DNA of 26,110 nt from Candidatus Caenarcanales bacterium (GTDB lineage Bacteria; Cyanobacteriota; Vampirovibrionia; LMEP-6097): contig JAJTHA010000016.1 in NCBI GenBank assembly GCA_021299565.1, positions 1-26,110 on the forward strand, read 5' to 3'. The notes under the pieces were generated by a model. It saw nothing but the letters and a program-made list of their open reading frames with translations, searched no databases and was not told the DNA's origin. Below are positions 7,028-14,600 of this stretch, one piece after another; position 1 is the stretch's first letter, and each line of letters begins with the position of its first letter. A program made the translations under genes and the position numbers.

Positions 7028-7144
7028 AGCTAAGGCTTACGACATGCCCAGAATCGGAGCTAAAGCTATATGTAGGACTAAGTAACCCCAAGAGCGCTGC
7101 GTGTTGATTAAAGTGTAAGTCGTTCTTGGCTTAGTCTTTTTTTT
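7028..7144 (+). ncRNA. Candidate small RNA, about 110-117 nt
   Basis: A non-coding gap between two minus-strand genes holds, on the plus strand, a promoter-like site (7013-7021) and a strong terminator (7076-7144), which together define a short transcript. Two alternative folds are possible. In one, a terminator hairpin pairs 7076-7096 with 7121-7136. In the other, the 5' end pairs with the 3' part: GCTAAG (7029-7034) with CTTAGT (7130-7135), GCTTAC (7035-7040) with GTAAGT (7115-7120), and GACATGC (7041-7047) with GCGTGTT (7099-7105), giving a rod. I looked for 6S, SRP, 5S, tmRNA and RNase P signatures and saw none. No open frame of interest lies in it. Its function is unknown. Confidence 0.45.
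7076..7144 (+). terminator. Intrinsic terminator of candidate small RNA
   Basis: GACTAAG (7076-7082) pairs with CTTAGTC (7130-7136), and CCAAGAGCG (7088-7096) pairs with CGTTCTTGG (7121-7129) with one G-U pair; a 5-nt bulge lies on the left arm and the loop is 24 nt. Eight T's follow (7137-7144). The minus strand has no T-run after this hairpin, so it acts on plus-strand transcription. Confidence 0.6.
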
Positions 7145-7265
7145 AGGGTTTACTTTTTATCATATTTGCTTTAATTTGCTTAGAAAAAGCCGCTGTTAGC
7201 GCAAATAAAATCAGAAAAAAAGCGCTAATAGCTATGTAAACGTAAAAGTCTAAATCAAAATTCAT
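7143..7265 (-). CDS. 40-aa single-pass membrane microprotein
   Basis: Its ATG (7265) is preceded by a good Shine-Dalgarno sequence GGAGAA about 7 nt upstream, and it overlaps the end of the 70-aa membrane-protein gene by 11 nt (AATAATGAATTTTGA). The product begins MNFDLDFYVYIAISAFFLIL and continues through a hydrophobic segment to a basic tail (SKQIKANMIKSKP): one transmembrane helix, N-out/C-in by the positive-inside rule. I do not recognise a family. The Shine-Dalgarno sequence, tight overlap and amphipathic layout make it a credible gene despite its size. Confidence 0.55.
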   Translation of the reverse strand: MNFDLDFYVYIAISAFFLILFALTAAFSKQIKANMIKSKP

Positions 7266-7464
7266 TATTGTTCTCCGATATTGTCATAAGCCATAGGCTG
7301 TAAACATAGATTATAAAGCACATTACTGTCCCTGCAATTAAACTGCATAAGTCTCTAAAATCCCAGTAATGTTTTAGAAAAATGACTACGGTCATAGTAT
7401 TTGCAAAGCTTTGCAGGGACTTTGCGGTTTCAAAAATGCTTTCCTTGGTCAGCTTAAATGCCAT
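7255..7464 (-). CDS. Small two-helix membrane protein (69 aa)
   Basis: The product starts MAFKLTKESIFETAKSLQSF, followed by two hydrophobic helices (ANTMTVVIFLKHY region and LCSLIAGTVMCFIIYVYSLW) and an acidic tail. The layout (basic N-terminal amphipathic helix, two TM segments) resembles short DUF6722-like membrane proteins, but I cannot assign it. The frame could begin at TTG 7470, two codons earlier; ATG 7464 is preferred because TGC-GAGAAT, an extended -10-like sequence, ends 10 nt before it. It is translationally linked to the overlapping 40-aa gene, suggesting the two small membrane proteins act together. Confidence 0.55.
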   Translation of the reverse strand: MAFKLTKESIFETAKSLQSFANTMTVVIFLKHYWDFRDLCSLIAGTVMCFIIYVYSLWLMTISENNNEF

Positions 7465-7544
7465 ATTCAAGGCTATTCTCGCAAGAAATTTTTCAAAAGT
7501 AAGGGGTCAAGTGGTCAGCAGACGGTTAAGGAGAGCACCTAATT

Positions 7545-7575
7545 TTGGAAAAAACAAGCCTAAATCTGCTATAAT
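7545..7575 (+). promoter_or_regulatory. Extended -10 promoter of leader ORF / 99-aa gene
   Basis: TTGGAA (7545-7550), a 19-nt spacer, then a perfect TATAAT (7570-7575) with a TGC extension (7567-7569). Initiation near 7582 would give a leader of about 105 nt before the 99-aa gene, unlike the leaderless genes elsewhere in the window. Confidence 0.6.
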
Positions 7576-7608
7576 TATAAACAAATCATTAAGGGAAAGG
7601 AAAGTTCA

Positions 7609-7701
7609 ATGAAGATTTCCAAATTTTTTAAAAACTCATTGTCAAAAACAGGGACTATCATACTTTGTATAGCTAAGGAGAACTTGAATGGGACTAGATA
7701 G
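7609..7701 (+). CDS. 30-aa leader ORF overlapping the 99-aa gene
   Basis: ATG 7609 has a purine-rich Shine-Dalgarno sequence AAGGAAAG 5 nt upstream. The product starts MKISKFFKNSLSKTG, basic then weakly hydrophobic (TIILCIA), and ends 14 nt inside the next gene. It covers that gene's Shine-Dalgarno sequence (7675-7680), so its translation would pass through and could unmask or occlude the next start. A short ATAC-TTT-GTAT hairpin (7660-7670) sits just before that Shine-Dalgarno sequence. It could be a regulatory leader peptide, a small membrane peptide or chance; the Shine-Dalgarno sequence and position are the only support. Confidence 0.35.
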   Translation: MKISKFFKNSLSKTGTIILCIAKENLNGTR

Positions 7702-7987
7702 TTTTAATTTTAATAAATTTAGCCTTGGCTTACAAAATGCTGTTAATCAAGCATTGCAACCAGAAGCTACAAGAGTTTCAGGTTCAAATATTGGTCATCA
7801 AGCAGCTCAGCTCGCAGGCAGAAATACTGGTGATAGCTTTGTTGCAAACGGAAGTATAGGAAGAGTACTTGCTCAACCTACAAGCAATAAGCCTGGCGCA
7901 GATACAGCATCAGCATCAGCAAAAACAGTACTAGGTTCTTTTCTATCAAAAGCAGATAGAGGATCTGATTTCAATCTAGCAGCCTAA
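7688..7987 (+). CDS. Small hypothetical protein (99 aa)
   Basis: Unrecognised. A canonical Shine-Dalgarno sequence AAGGAG (7675-7680) lies 7 nt before ATG. The protein is small, low-complexity, rich in Ala/Ser/Gly/Asn and has no signal peptide or membrane helix. The N-terminus MGLDSFNFNKFSLGLQNAVN looks amphipathic helical; the rest (ATRVSGSNIGHQAAQLAGRN and onward) is probably disordered. An intrinsic terminator follows 25 nt after the stop, so it forms its own transcription unit upstream of ftsZ. Strong promoter, good Shine-Dalgarno sequence and a terminator suggest an abundant product. Composition resembles exported or structural small proteins, but function is unknown. Confidence 0.7.
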   Translation: MGLDSFNFNKFSLGLQNAVNQALQPEATRVSGSNIGHQAAQLAGRNTGDSFVANGSIGRVLAQPTSNKPGADTASASAKTVLGSFLSKADRGSDFNLAA

Positions 7988-8011
7988 AAAATTTTCATAG
8001 CCATATCTTTA

Positions 8012-8041
8012 AAGGACAGCTGAGGCTGTCCTTATTTTTTT
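8012..8041 (+). terminator. Intrinsic terminator after 99-aa gene
   Basis: A perfect 9-bp stem AAGGACAGC (8012-8020)/GCTGTCCTT (8025-8033) with a TGAG tetraloop, followed by ATTTTTTT. It separates the 99-aa gene from ftsZ. Confidence 0.93.
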
Positions 8042-8066
8042 ATCAGGAACAATTCGGGCCCAAAAA

Positions 8067-8101
8067 TTGTCTAACACAAAATAGAGGCTAATATAATTAG
8101 C
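8067..8101 (+). promoter_or_regulatory. Possible distal ftsZ promoter within a small palindrome
   Basis: TTGTCT (8067-8072) and a perfect TATAAT (8092-8097) are separated by 19 nt. The -10 is embedded in the inverted repeat GCTAAT-ATA-ATTAGC (8087-8101). It would give a leader of about 45 nt. It may be a second ftsZ promoter or a binding site; the evidence is weak. Confidence 0.35.
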
Positions 8102-8111
8102 TATTTTTTAC

Positions 8112-8140
8112 TTGACGAACTGGCGTAATGATTTTACGCT
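8112..8140 (+). promoter_or_regulatory. Proximal ftsZ promoter (leaderless-type)
   Basis: TTGACG (8112-8117), exactly 17 nt, TACGCT (8135-8140), 7 nt, then ATG 8148. The -35 is near-perfect; the -10 is weak, which is typical of a regulated promoter. This also argues that the in-frame TTG at 8112 is part of the -35 box and not a start codon. Confidence 0.6.
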
Positions 8141-8143
8141 AGT
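8119..8143 (+). promoter_or_regulatory. Inverted repeat over the ftsZ -10 (candidate operator)
   Basis: ACTGGCGTAA (8119-8128) and TTACGCTAGT (8134-8143) are inverted copies with 9 of 10 positions complementary, separated by 5 nt. The site fills the spacer and -10 of the proximal ftsZ promoter, where a dimeric repressor would block RNA polymerase. No regulator is identified here. Confidence 0.5.
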
Positions 8144-8147
8144 AGCT

Positions 8148-9443
8148 ATGAATTATCAAAATATATCAACTGGCGCTAATATAAAAGTTTTTGGAGCAGG
8201 TGGAGCCGGCTCAAACGCTGTCAACGGCATGATTTTAGGTGGACTCAACAATATTGAGTTCTGGGTTGCAAACACAGACATGCAAGCTCTTGATGTAGCT
8301 CAAACGGCTCGCAAGATTCAACTCGGTAAAAAATTAACAAGAGGACTAGGAGCAGGTGGTAATCCTGAAACTGGTAGACTCGCTGCTGAGGAAAGCTCAG
8401 AAGATATCGCGGCTTCTCTTGAAGGTGCTGATATGGTTTTCATCACTGCAGGTATGGGCGGCGGAACAGGAACTGGCAGCTCAGCAATTATCGCTGACAT
8501 TGCAAGAAGCAAAGGTATATTAACTGTTGGTGTTGTAACAAGACCATTTAGTTTTGAAGGTAGAAGAAGAATTAAACTTGCTGAAGAAGGTATCAAGCAA
8601 CTTAAAGATAGAGTAGATGCTCTTATTGTTATCCCTAACGATAGACTTCTTGAGATTACTGAGCGTCAAACAAGTATGACAGATGCATTTTCTCTTGCTG
8701 ACAATGTTTTATTACAAGCAGTTCAAGGAATTAGCGATATTATTACTGTCCCTGGTCTTATCAACGTTGACTTTGCTGATGTTAAGTCGGTAATGCTAAA
8801 CGCGGGTAACGCAATTATGGGTATGGGCAGAGCAAGTGGAGAAGGTAGAGCGGTACAAGCTGCTAAACAAGCTATCAATTCACCATTACTTGAAAACTCA
8901 ATCTCTGGTGCAACTGGCATTATTTTCAATGTTACAGGTGGCAAAGATCTTACTCTTCATGAAGTTAATGAAGCGGCTGAGTCTGTATATGACATGGTTA
9001 ATGAAGACGCTAACATTATTGTTGGTGCGGTTATCGATGAGCGCATACAAGGTCAAATCCAAATCACAGTTATTGCTACTGGTTTCAAAACAGCTGATAA
9101 AGCTAATGAAAACAAGATGCAAGTATCAGCTTCAAATAATTTAAAAGAAAAATCCCCTTTCTATTTGAATTTTGGAAGTAGTTTTGGTGCTAAAAGAGCT
9201 ACAACAAATAGTTCTGCTGCAAAAGCAAGTACACCAAATAATTTGTTCTTTACTAAAGAATCTACTTTGGACAAATCTACTATCAAAGCAAAATATACTA
9301 GCCCAAGCTTTACTATTCAAGAAGAAGCTCCTGCTGAAATGAAGGTCAGAGAGTCAGTTGCTACAAATGTAGAAACTGTTTCAAAGCCAGCATTTACTGA
9401 TACAACGGTAGATATTCCTGAATTTTTGAGAGTTAAAAAGTAA
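8148..9443 (+). CDS. ftsZ: Cell division protein FtsZ
   Basis: Tubulin-like GTPase that forms the division ring. From ATG 8148 it is 431 aa. The nucleotide-binding signature GGGTGTG is at residues 104-110, FGAGGAGSNAV at 15-25, and the T7-loop segment NVDFADV follows SDIITVPGLI. The C-terminal linker (about residues 320-420) is Ser/Thr/Ala-rich and ends in the conserved tail peptide DIPEFLRVKK, which binds FtsA/ZipA/SepF-type partners. EFW..NTD.QAL and RPFSFEGRRR closely resemble cyanobacterial FtsZ. An in-frame TTG at 8112 would add 12 residues of non-FtsZ sequence and overlaps the -35 box, so it is rejected as start. No ftsA or ftsQ is adjacent. Confidence 0.98.
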   Translation: MNYQNISTGANIKVFGAGGAGSNAVNGMILGGLNNIEFWVANTDMQALDVAQTARKIQLGKKLTRGLGAGGNPETGRLAAEESSEDIAASLEGADMVFITAGMGGGTGTGSSAIIADIARSKGILTVGVVTRPFSFEGRRRIKLAEEGIKQLKDRVDALIVIPNDRLLEITERQTSMTDAFSLADNVLLQAVQGISDIITVPGLINVDFADVKSVMLNAGNAIMGMGRASGEGRAVQAAKQAINSPLLENSISGATGIIFNVTGGKDLTLHEVNEAAESVYDMVNEDANIIVGAVIDERIQGQIQITVIATGFKTADKANENKMQVSASNNLKEKSPFYLNFGSSFGAKRATTNSSAAKASTPNNLFFTKESTLDKSTIKAKYTSPSFTIQEEAPAEMKVRESVATNVETVSKPAFTDTTVDIPEFLRVKK

Positions 9444-9488
9444 GCATTCGCTTAAAAGGAGTAGATCGTTTTAATTAGCTCTATTTCA

Positions 9489-10601
9489 TTGAGCCTTTAT
9501 TTGCTCGCTTTGTTTTGTAGTCCTACACTTAAAGCGGTATTTCTTGCAGTTTTTATTATTGCAACGATTTATTTTTATTCTTGTAACTATAAAACTTTAG
9601 AAATTAAATCTATCCCTTGGTTTTTTAAATTGTTTTTTTTGAATGAGTTACTAAGACTCTTGCTTGGGATTTTTCATAATGCAAATTATATTTTGCATTT
9701 CAAGAATTTTTTCTTAGCGATAATTACTTGGCTTGCTATTAGTTTGATTTTACAAAATGCTGATAAGCAAAAGCTTGCTCAAACTGTCTCTTTATCTGGT
9801 TTTCTGGTCTCTGTGTATATTTTGCTACAGTGCCTTTCAATATTGCCAGTTAAAAATCCTGGCATCTATGGTTTTTTGCAACAGCCCTTCACCAATTCTG
9901 GTTTGCTTTTGGCTGCTTTGTATTTTACTTTGTATTTGCTAGATCAAGAATCAAGAAAAACATATAAAAATATTTATCTAGTTATCTTTTTGTGTAATTT
10001 ATCCGCGATATTTGTTTTGGGGCAGGTAACGGTGTGGGCAGCTACTTTAGTTAGTTTATTTATCTATGCTTTTTTAAGCAAAAAACTTTCTTTGAAAAAT
10101 TTTCTTTTATTGGTTTTGGTTTTTGTCTCAATAATATCTCTCGCTTCTTTCTCGTCACCAAGAATCATGAGAAAACTCTCATGGTTTACTGATATCAAAA
10201 AACTTACTAGTAATAGAAGCATCGAATGTCGTATGGCAATTTGGCAGATTAATTTAGATAAGCTCAAGACTAGTCCAATTCTTGGTTTTGATAAAGTGCA
10301 ACCTTATCTTTGTGAGATGAAAGATGAAGTTAGCAAATTATCTCATGCTCATAATATTTATTTGCAAAAGCTTTTTGAGGGTGGACTAATTAAGTTTTTT
10401 GTTTGGATGCTTTTTTACTGTAGTTTAGGGTTGATGCTTTATTCTAAAAAAAGCTATAGCTTTCTTTGTTATTTTTTGGCAATAAGTCTAGAGGGTTTAT
10501 TAGAAAATTGGTGGGGAGATAGTGAGGTATTGTCCCTTTTTCTTTTTACAATGCTCTTTGTCTATCATGTAGAATTAACTAATGCGCGTAAAACTAAGTA
10601 A
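9489..10601 (+). CDS. O-antigen ligase/polymerase-like membrane protein
   Basis: About 370 aa with around ten hydrophobic segments. The late periplasmic loop carries the Wzy/WaaL signature: CRMAIWQINLDKLKTSPILGF, then SHAHNIYLQKLFEGGLIKF (family 'HaHN.yLq...e.G..G'). Such proteins join undecaprenyl-linked glycans to lipid A core or polymerise repeat units at the periplasmic face of the inner membrane; some glycosylate proteins instead, so the exact acceptor cannot be told. The start is uncertain: TTG 9489 is the first standard start in frame, but AAGGAG at 9456-9461 has no ATG/GTG/TTG at proper distance, so a rare start (ATT 9474) is possible. It overlaps the next gene by 20 nt. Confidence 0.72.
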   Translation: MSLYLLALFCSPTLKAVFLAVFIIATIYFYSCNYKTLEIKSIPWFFKLFFLNELLRLLLGIFHNANYILHFKNFFLAIITWLAISLILQNADKQKLAQTVSLSGFLVSVYILLQCLSILPVKNPGIYGFLQQPFTNSGLLLAALYFTLYLLDQESRKTYKNIYLVIFLCNLSAIFVLGQVTVWAATLVSLFIYAFLSKKLSLKNFLLLVLVFVSIISLASFSSPRIMRKLSWFTDIKKLTSNRSIECRMAIWQINLDKLKTSPILGFDKVQPYLCEMKDEVSKLSHAHNIYLQKLFEGGLIKFFVWMLFYCSLGLMLYSKKSYSFLCYFLAISLEGLLENWWGDSEVLSLFLFTMLFVYHVELTNARKTK

Positions 10602-11604
10602 ATTAGCAATATTATTGGTGGCTATATTTATTTGTTCATGTTCTCAAAAAGCTCCCGTTGCAACTGGAGCAAAACCTATTTTTGTAAAATTTAAAGCCTG
10701 TGCAAAACAAAACCTAGATATAGAGTTTGAGACAGCAGGAGAACTAAAAGCAGATAAAGAAATTACCGTTGCGGCAGAAAGATCGGGACAATTACAAGAG
10801 CTTTATGTAAAAGAAGGAGCTTGGGTCAATAAAGGGCAAGTGATCGCCAAAATTAAAGGTGAAGATGTTGATGCTGATTATAAATTGGCTAAAGCGGATT
10901 ATGATACTTTCAAGAAACTATATGATCAAGGAGCTATCGCTTATCAAGATTTGCTGAAATATACAGCCAATTTGGATAGAATCAATTCCCAAAAAGATAA
11001 TTTATTAATTAGAGCGATTAGCGAAGGAAAAATTGCAGAAATTTTTGTAGATCCTGGTGATTATTTGATGACCGGCGCTAAAATACTTGATCTGGTAAAA
11101 AATTATCCTTTGCGAGTTAGTTACTTTATCCCGGAAAAACTTATCCCTAAATTAGCACTAGGGCAAGCATTAGTTTTAACTACAGACGCTGATAGCGCAA
11201 AGGCTTACGTGGACTTCATTTCACCAAAAGTAGAAGTAAGCACTAGAGGTGTTTTGGTAAGAGCTACTTTAAGTAATCCAGCTGCCAATTTTAAAGCCAA
11301 TCAATTTGTTAATATCAAGCAGCTTTTGAGTTCAATGAATGTCCTAGTTGTTCAAGAAGAAGCTATAGCTTTAGAGCAAGGTGAGGAATTTGTTTATATC
11401 GCAGAGGCTTTGGATCAACCAGAACCAAGCACTCCTCAAGGACCAGGAGCTACTCATATTGCCAAAAAAATGAAAGTAGAAACGGGTTTTAGAAAACCAG
11501 GTTTAGTAGAAATCAAAAGTGGAATTAAAGAAGGAGATTTGGTGATTTATGCTGGTTTAACTAGTATTTATCCTGATGCCAAATTAATAAATGTAGAACA
11601 ATGA
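10582..11604 (+). CDS. RND efflux periplasmic adaptor lipoprotein (AcrA/MexA-like)
   Basis: 340 aa membrane-fusion protein that links an RND pump to an outer-membrane channel. A lipoprotein signal peptide is visible: LAILLVAIFICSCSQK, with the lipidated Cys at about residue 20. The barrel-sandwich half motif is GQLQELYVKEGAWVNKGQVI (about residues 69-88), its partner half is ISEGKIAEIFVDPGDYLMTG, and a beta-barrel domain follows. The alpha-hairpin between the halves (YKLAKADYDTFKKLYDQGAI and onward) is shorter than in AcrA, suggesting a short periplasmic tube. A Pro/Gly-rich loop (EPSTPQGPG) near residue 280 is an insertion. It overlaps the pump gene by ATGA, so they are coupled. TAGAAT at 10570-10575, 6 nt before ATG, may be an internal promoter. 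No tolC-like gene is present in the window. Confidence 0.9.
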   Translation: MRVKLSKLAILLVAIFICSCSQKAPVATGAKPIFVKFKACAKQNLDIEFETAGELKADKEITVAAERSGQLQELYVKEGAWVNKGQVIAKIKGEDVDADYKLAKADYDTFKKLYDQGAIAYQDLLKYTANLDRINSQKDNLLIRAISEGKIAEIFVDPGDYLMTGAKILDLVKNYPLRVSYFIPEKLIPKLALGQALVLTTDADSAKAYVDFISPKVEVSTRGVLVRATLSNPAANFKANQFVNIKQLLSSMNVLVVQEEAIALEQGEEFVYIAEALDQPEPSTPQGPGATHIAKKMKVETGFRKPGLVEIKSGIKEGDLVIYAGLTSIYPDAKLINVEQ

Positions 11605-14600
11605 AATTTTCTTCTTTACCAGATCTTTCAATTAATAAGCCAGTTTTAGCGACTGTAATGTCGTTGTTGATTGTTTTTGCTGGAATTATTTCTTTTTCAA
11701 AATTGCCAGTTAGAGAGTATCCGGATATTGATCCACCTGTTGTAACTGTTACTACGATTTATCCTGGAGCAAGTTCAAAGGTAATAGAAAGTGAAATTAC
11801 AAATCCAATCGAAGAAGAATTAGCAGCTGTCGATGGCATTAGAACAATGGTCTCTACTTCAAGAGATCAAGTCAGTTCAGTAGTGGTTGAGTTTTTATTA
11901 GAGAAGGATATTGATGTTGCGGCTCAAGATGTTAGAGACAAAATTGCAAGAATTAGATCAAGATTACCAGATAATGTTGATGAACCTGTGATCTCAAAAG
12001 CTGATGCAGACTCACAACCCGTAATGTGGGTAAGGGTTTTGTCTGAATCTAGGAGCATGATCGATCTTTCGGACTTTGTCGATAGAGAAGTCAAAGATTC
12101 TTTTCAAAATGTACCAGGTGTTTCTAAAGTAATTTTTGGTGGTGAAAGAAGAAAATCTATACAAGTTTTAATTGATCCAAAAAGACTTGCTTATTACGGA
12201 ATTACCGTACTTGATGTACAAAACGCTTTGAGAGCCAATAATATAGAGCTTCCGGCAGGTACAATTTTGTCCACCAATAGAGAGTTTGGGGTCAATGTCA
12301 ATGCCAAATTAACGCAGGTTTCTGATTACGAAAATATAATTATTCGAGAATCTATTCGATTAAAAGATATTGCTGATATCAAAATTGGCGCAGCCAATGA
12401 CAGAAGCTTTGTCAGATTCAATGGCATTCAGGGTTTTGGGCTTGGAATTATAAGACAAGCAAAAGCAAATTCTATCCAAATTTCTAATGATGTTTCTGCA
12501 TTAATTAATAAGCTACAGGCTAAGTTACCTAAAGACATCAAACTAGATATAGGCTACGATTCATCTGAATTTATCAAAATCAGTATGGAAGAGCTTTACG
12601 CCACTATTTGGCAAGCAACATTACTGGTTTTATTTATCATTTTTGTTTTTCTAAGAAACTTGCGTAGTACTTTAATTCCAGCACTTGCAATTCCAATTAG
12701 TCTAATTGGTGTTATGTTCGGGATTCAGCTTATGGGCTTTACCGTCAATCAAATGACGCTTTTGGGTTTAATTATCTCCATTGGAATAGTTGTGGATGAC
12801 TCGATTATTGTTCTTGAAAATATTTATAGATATATAGAAGAGGGTTTAAGCCCCAAAGAAGCTGCTAAAAAAGGCGCCGAAGAAATCACCATGGCAGTTA
12901 TTGCAACGACTTTGGTGTTAATTGCCATATTTTTACCGGTTGCTTTCTTGAATGGAATTACTGGAAGATTATTGTCCGAGTTCGCTTTCTCTTTGTGTTT
13001 TGCAACTTTAATTTCAGCTTTTGTGGCACTTACTATGGCTCCAATGCTTTGTTCAAGAGTGCTTAAGGCTCATGATCCAAATCATAAAAAAATTGGTTTT
13101 TATCAGTTTTTAATTAATATATTTGAAAAATTTATTACATCTATTGAAAACCTTTATGCAAGCTCTTTGAAATCCATTTTGAAAATCAATAAAAGCTTTA
13201 CCACTGTGATTATGCTTGCTTGTCTTCCATTAATGATTTTTCTTTTTCTGGCGCTCCCGAAAGATTTTATTCCTGATGAAGATAGAGGTAATTTTTTGGT
13301 AATTTTTAAAGCACCAACTGGAAGTAGTTTAAAGGTAATGGATACTCAAATTAGAAAAGTAGAAAATTTACTTAAAGAAATCCCAGAAGTCAAAACAGTA
13401 ATTTCTGTTGCTGCTTTTGGTATTAATGCTCCTGGAAAAGTTACAGAGGGAGTTTTGATAGCAAGACTTGTTGATTGGAAAGAAAGAGCTAAATCTGTTT
13501 TTGCTGTAGTCGGACCTTTATATCCAAAGTTTTTTGCTCTACCTGAAGTTTTTTCTATACCTATTACACCTAAATCTGGTCCTGATAGTGGTTTTGGAGC
13601 GCAACCGATACAATTAGTTTTGAAAAGTAATGATATAGACTATCTTGCTACTATTTCAGAAGAGATTGTTCAAAAATCTTTTACATTACCTTCTATCATG
13701 TTTGCCAGATCAAATCTTGCTATTGATAAACCGGAATTAGAAATTGAAATTGATAGAGATAAGGCTTTGGGGCTTGGGGTTTCTATGGCAGATATTTCAA
13801 AATCTATAGAACTTTTGTTTGCTGGTGTTGATGTTACTGACTTTAATCAAGATGGTGAGAAATACGATGTTGTTGTTAAATTACCAAGAGATCAGAAATC
13901 AGAAATCAGAAAATTAGGTGAGTTTGCTATTAGAACTGATTCAGGATCCCTCGTGCAAATTAGTAATTTGATTAAAGTAAAAGAAACGGTTGGTATCGAT
14001 GAGATCAGTCATTATAATCGCAAAAAATCAGTAACGATAGGAGCTTCTCCTAAACAGGGACTTACGCCTACAGATGCCCTTAATGAATTGGAGAAACTTG
14101 CTAAAGATGTCATTGCTGCTAGCAAAAACAAACCTGCTGATATTGAAATAGACTATTTGGGTACTTCTAAAGAGACTAGAGATTCTAGTAATGCTTTGTA
14201 TTTTGGTTTTGTAATTGCTTTAGTTTTTGCTTATTTGTTTTTGGCTGGTCAATTTGAAAGTTTTGTCAGTCCTTTAGTTATCATGCTAACAGTGCCTTTA
14301 GCTCTTGTTGGTGGACTTTTAGGTATTTGGGCATTTCAGTTTTTCCCATTTATTACAAAAACATTGATTGGAGTATTAGGCGATAAATTCTTTTGGCTTC
14401 AATATGTTATCCCGCAGTTTACAAATATTAGTATCAATATTTATTCTCAAGTCGGAATGATAATGCTAATTGGTTTATCTACAAAAAATGGAATTCTTTT
14501 GGTAGAGTTTATGTCACAGTTGATGGAAAGAGGTTTATCAGCTCAAGATGCGGTGATTGAAGCTGCTAGATTGCGTTTGAGACCGGTTCTTATGACAGCA

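Noticed and set aside
7028..7144. Identification of the candidate RNA as 6S, SRP, 5S, tmRNA or RNase P RNA
   Set aside because: The length or the conserved core sequences of each family do not match what is visible.
7382..7612. Plus-strand 76-codon frame over the small membrane-protein gene
   Set aside because: It is antisense to the 69-aa gene, has no Shine-Dalgarno sequence, a basic unstructured product, and crosses the promoter at 7545-7575.
8112..8147. TTG start of ftsZ at 8112
   Set aside because: It would add 12 non-conserved residues and coincides with the TTGACG -35 box; ATG 8148 fits FtsZ and the promoter spacing.
8836..9144. 102-codon frame inside ftsZ
   Set aside because: Alternative frame of a conserved gene; the Leu/Lys-rich product is typical of a frame shadow in AT-rich DNA.
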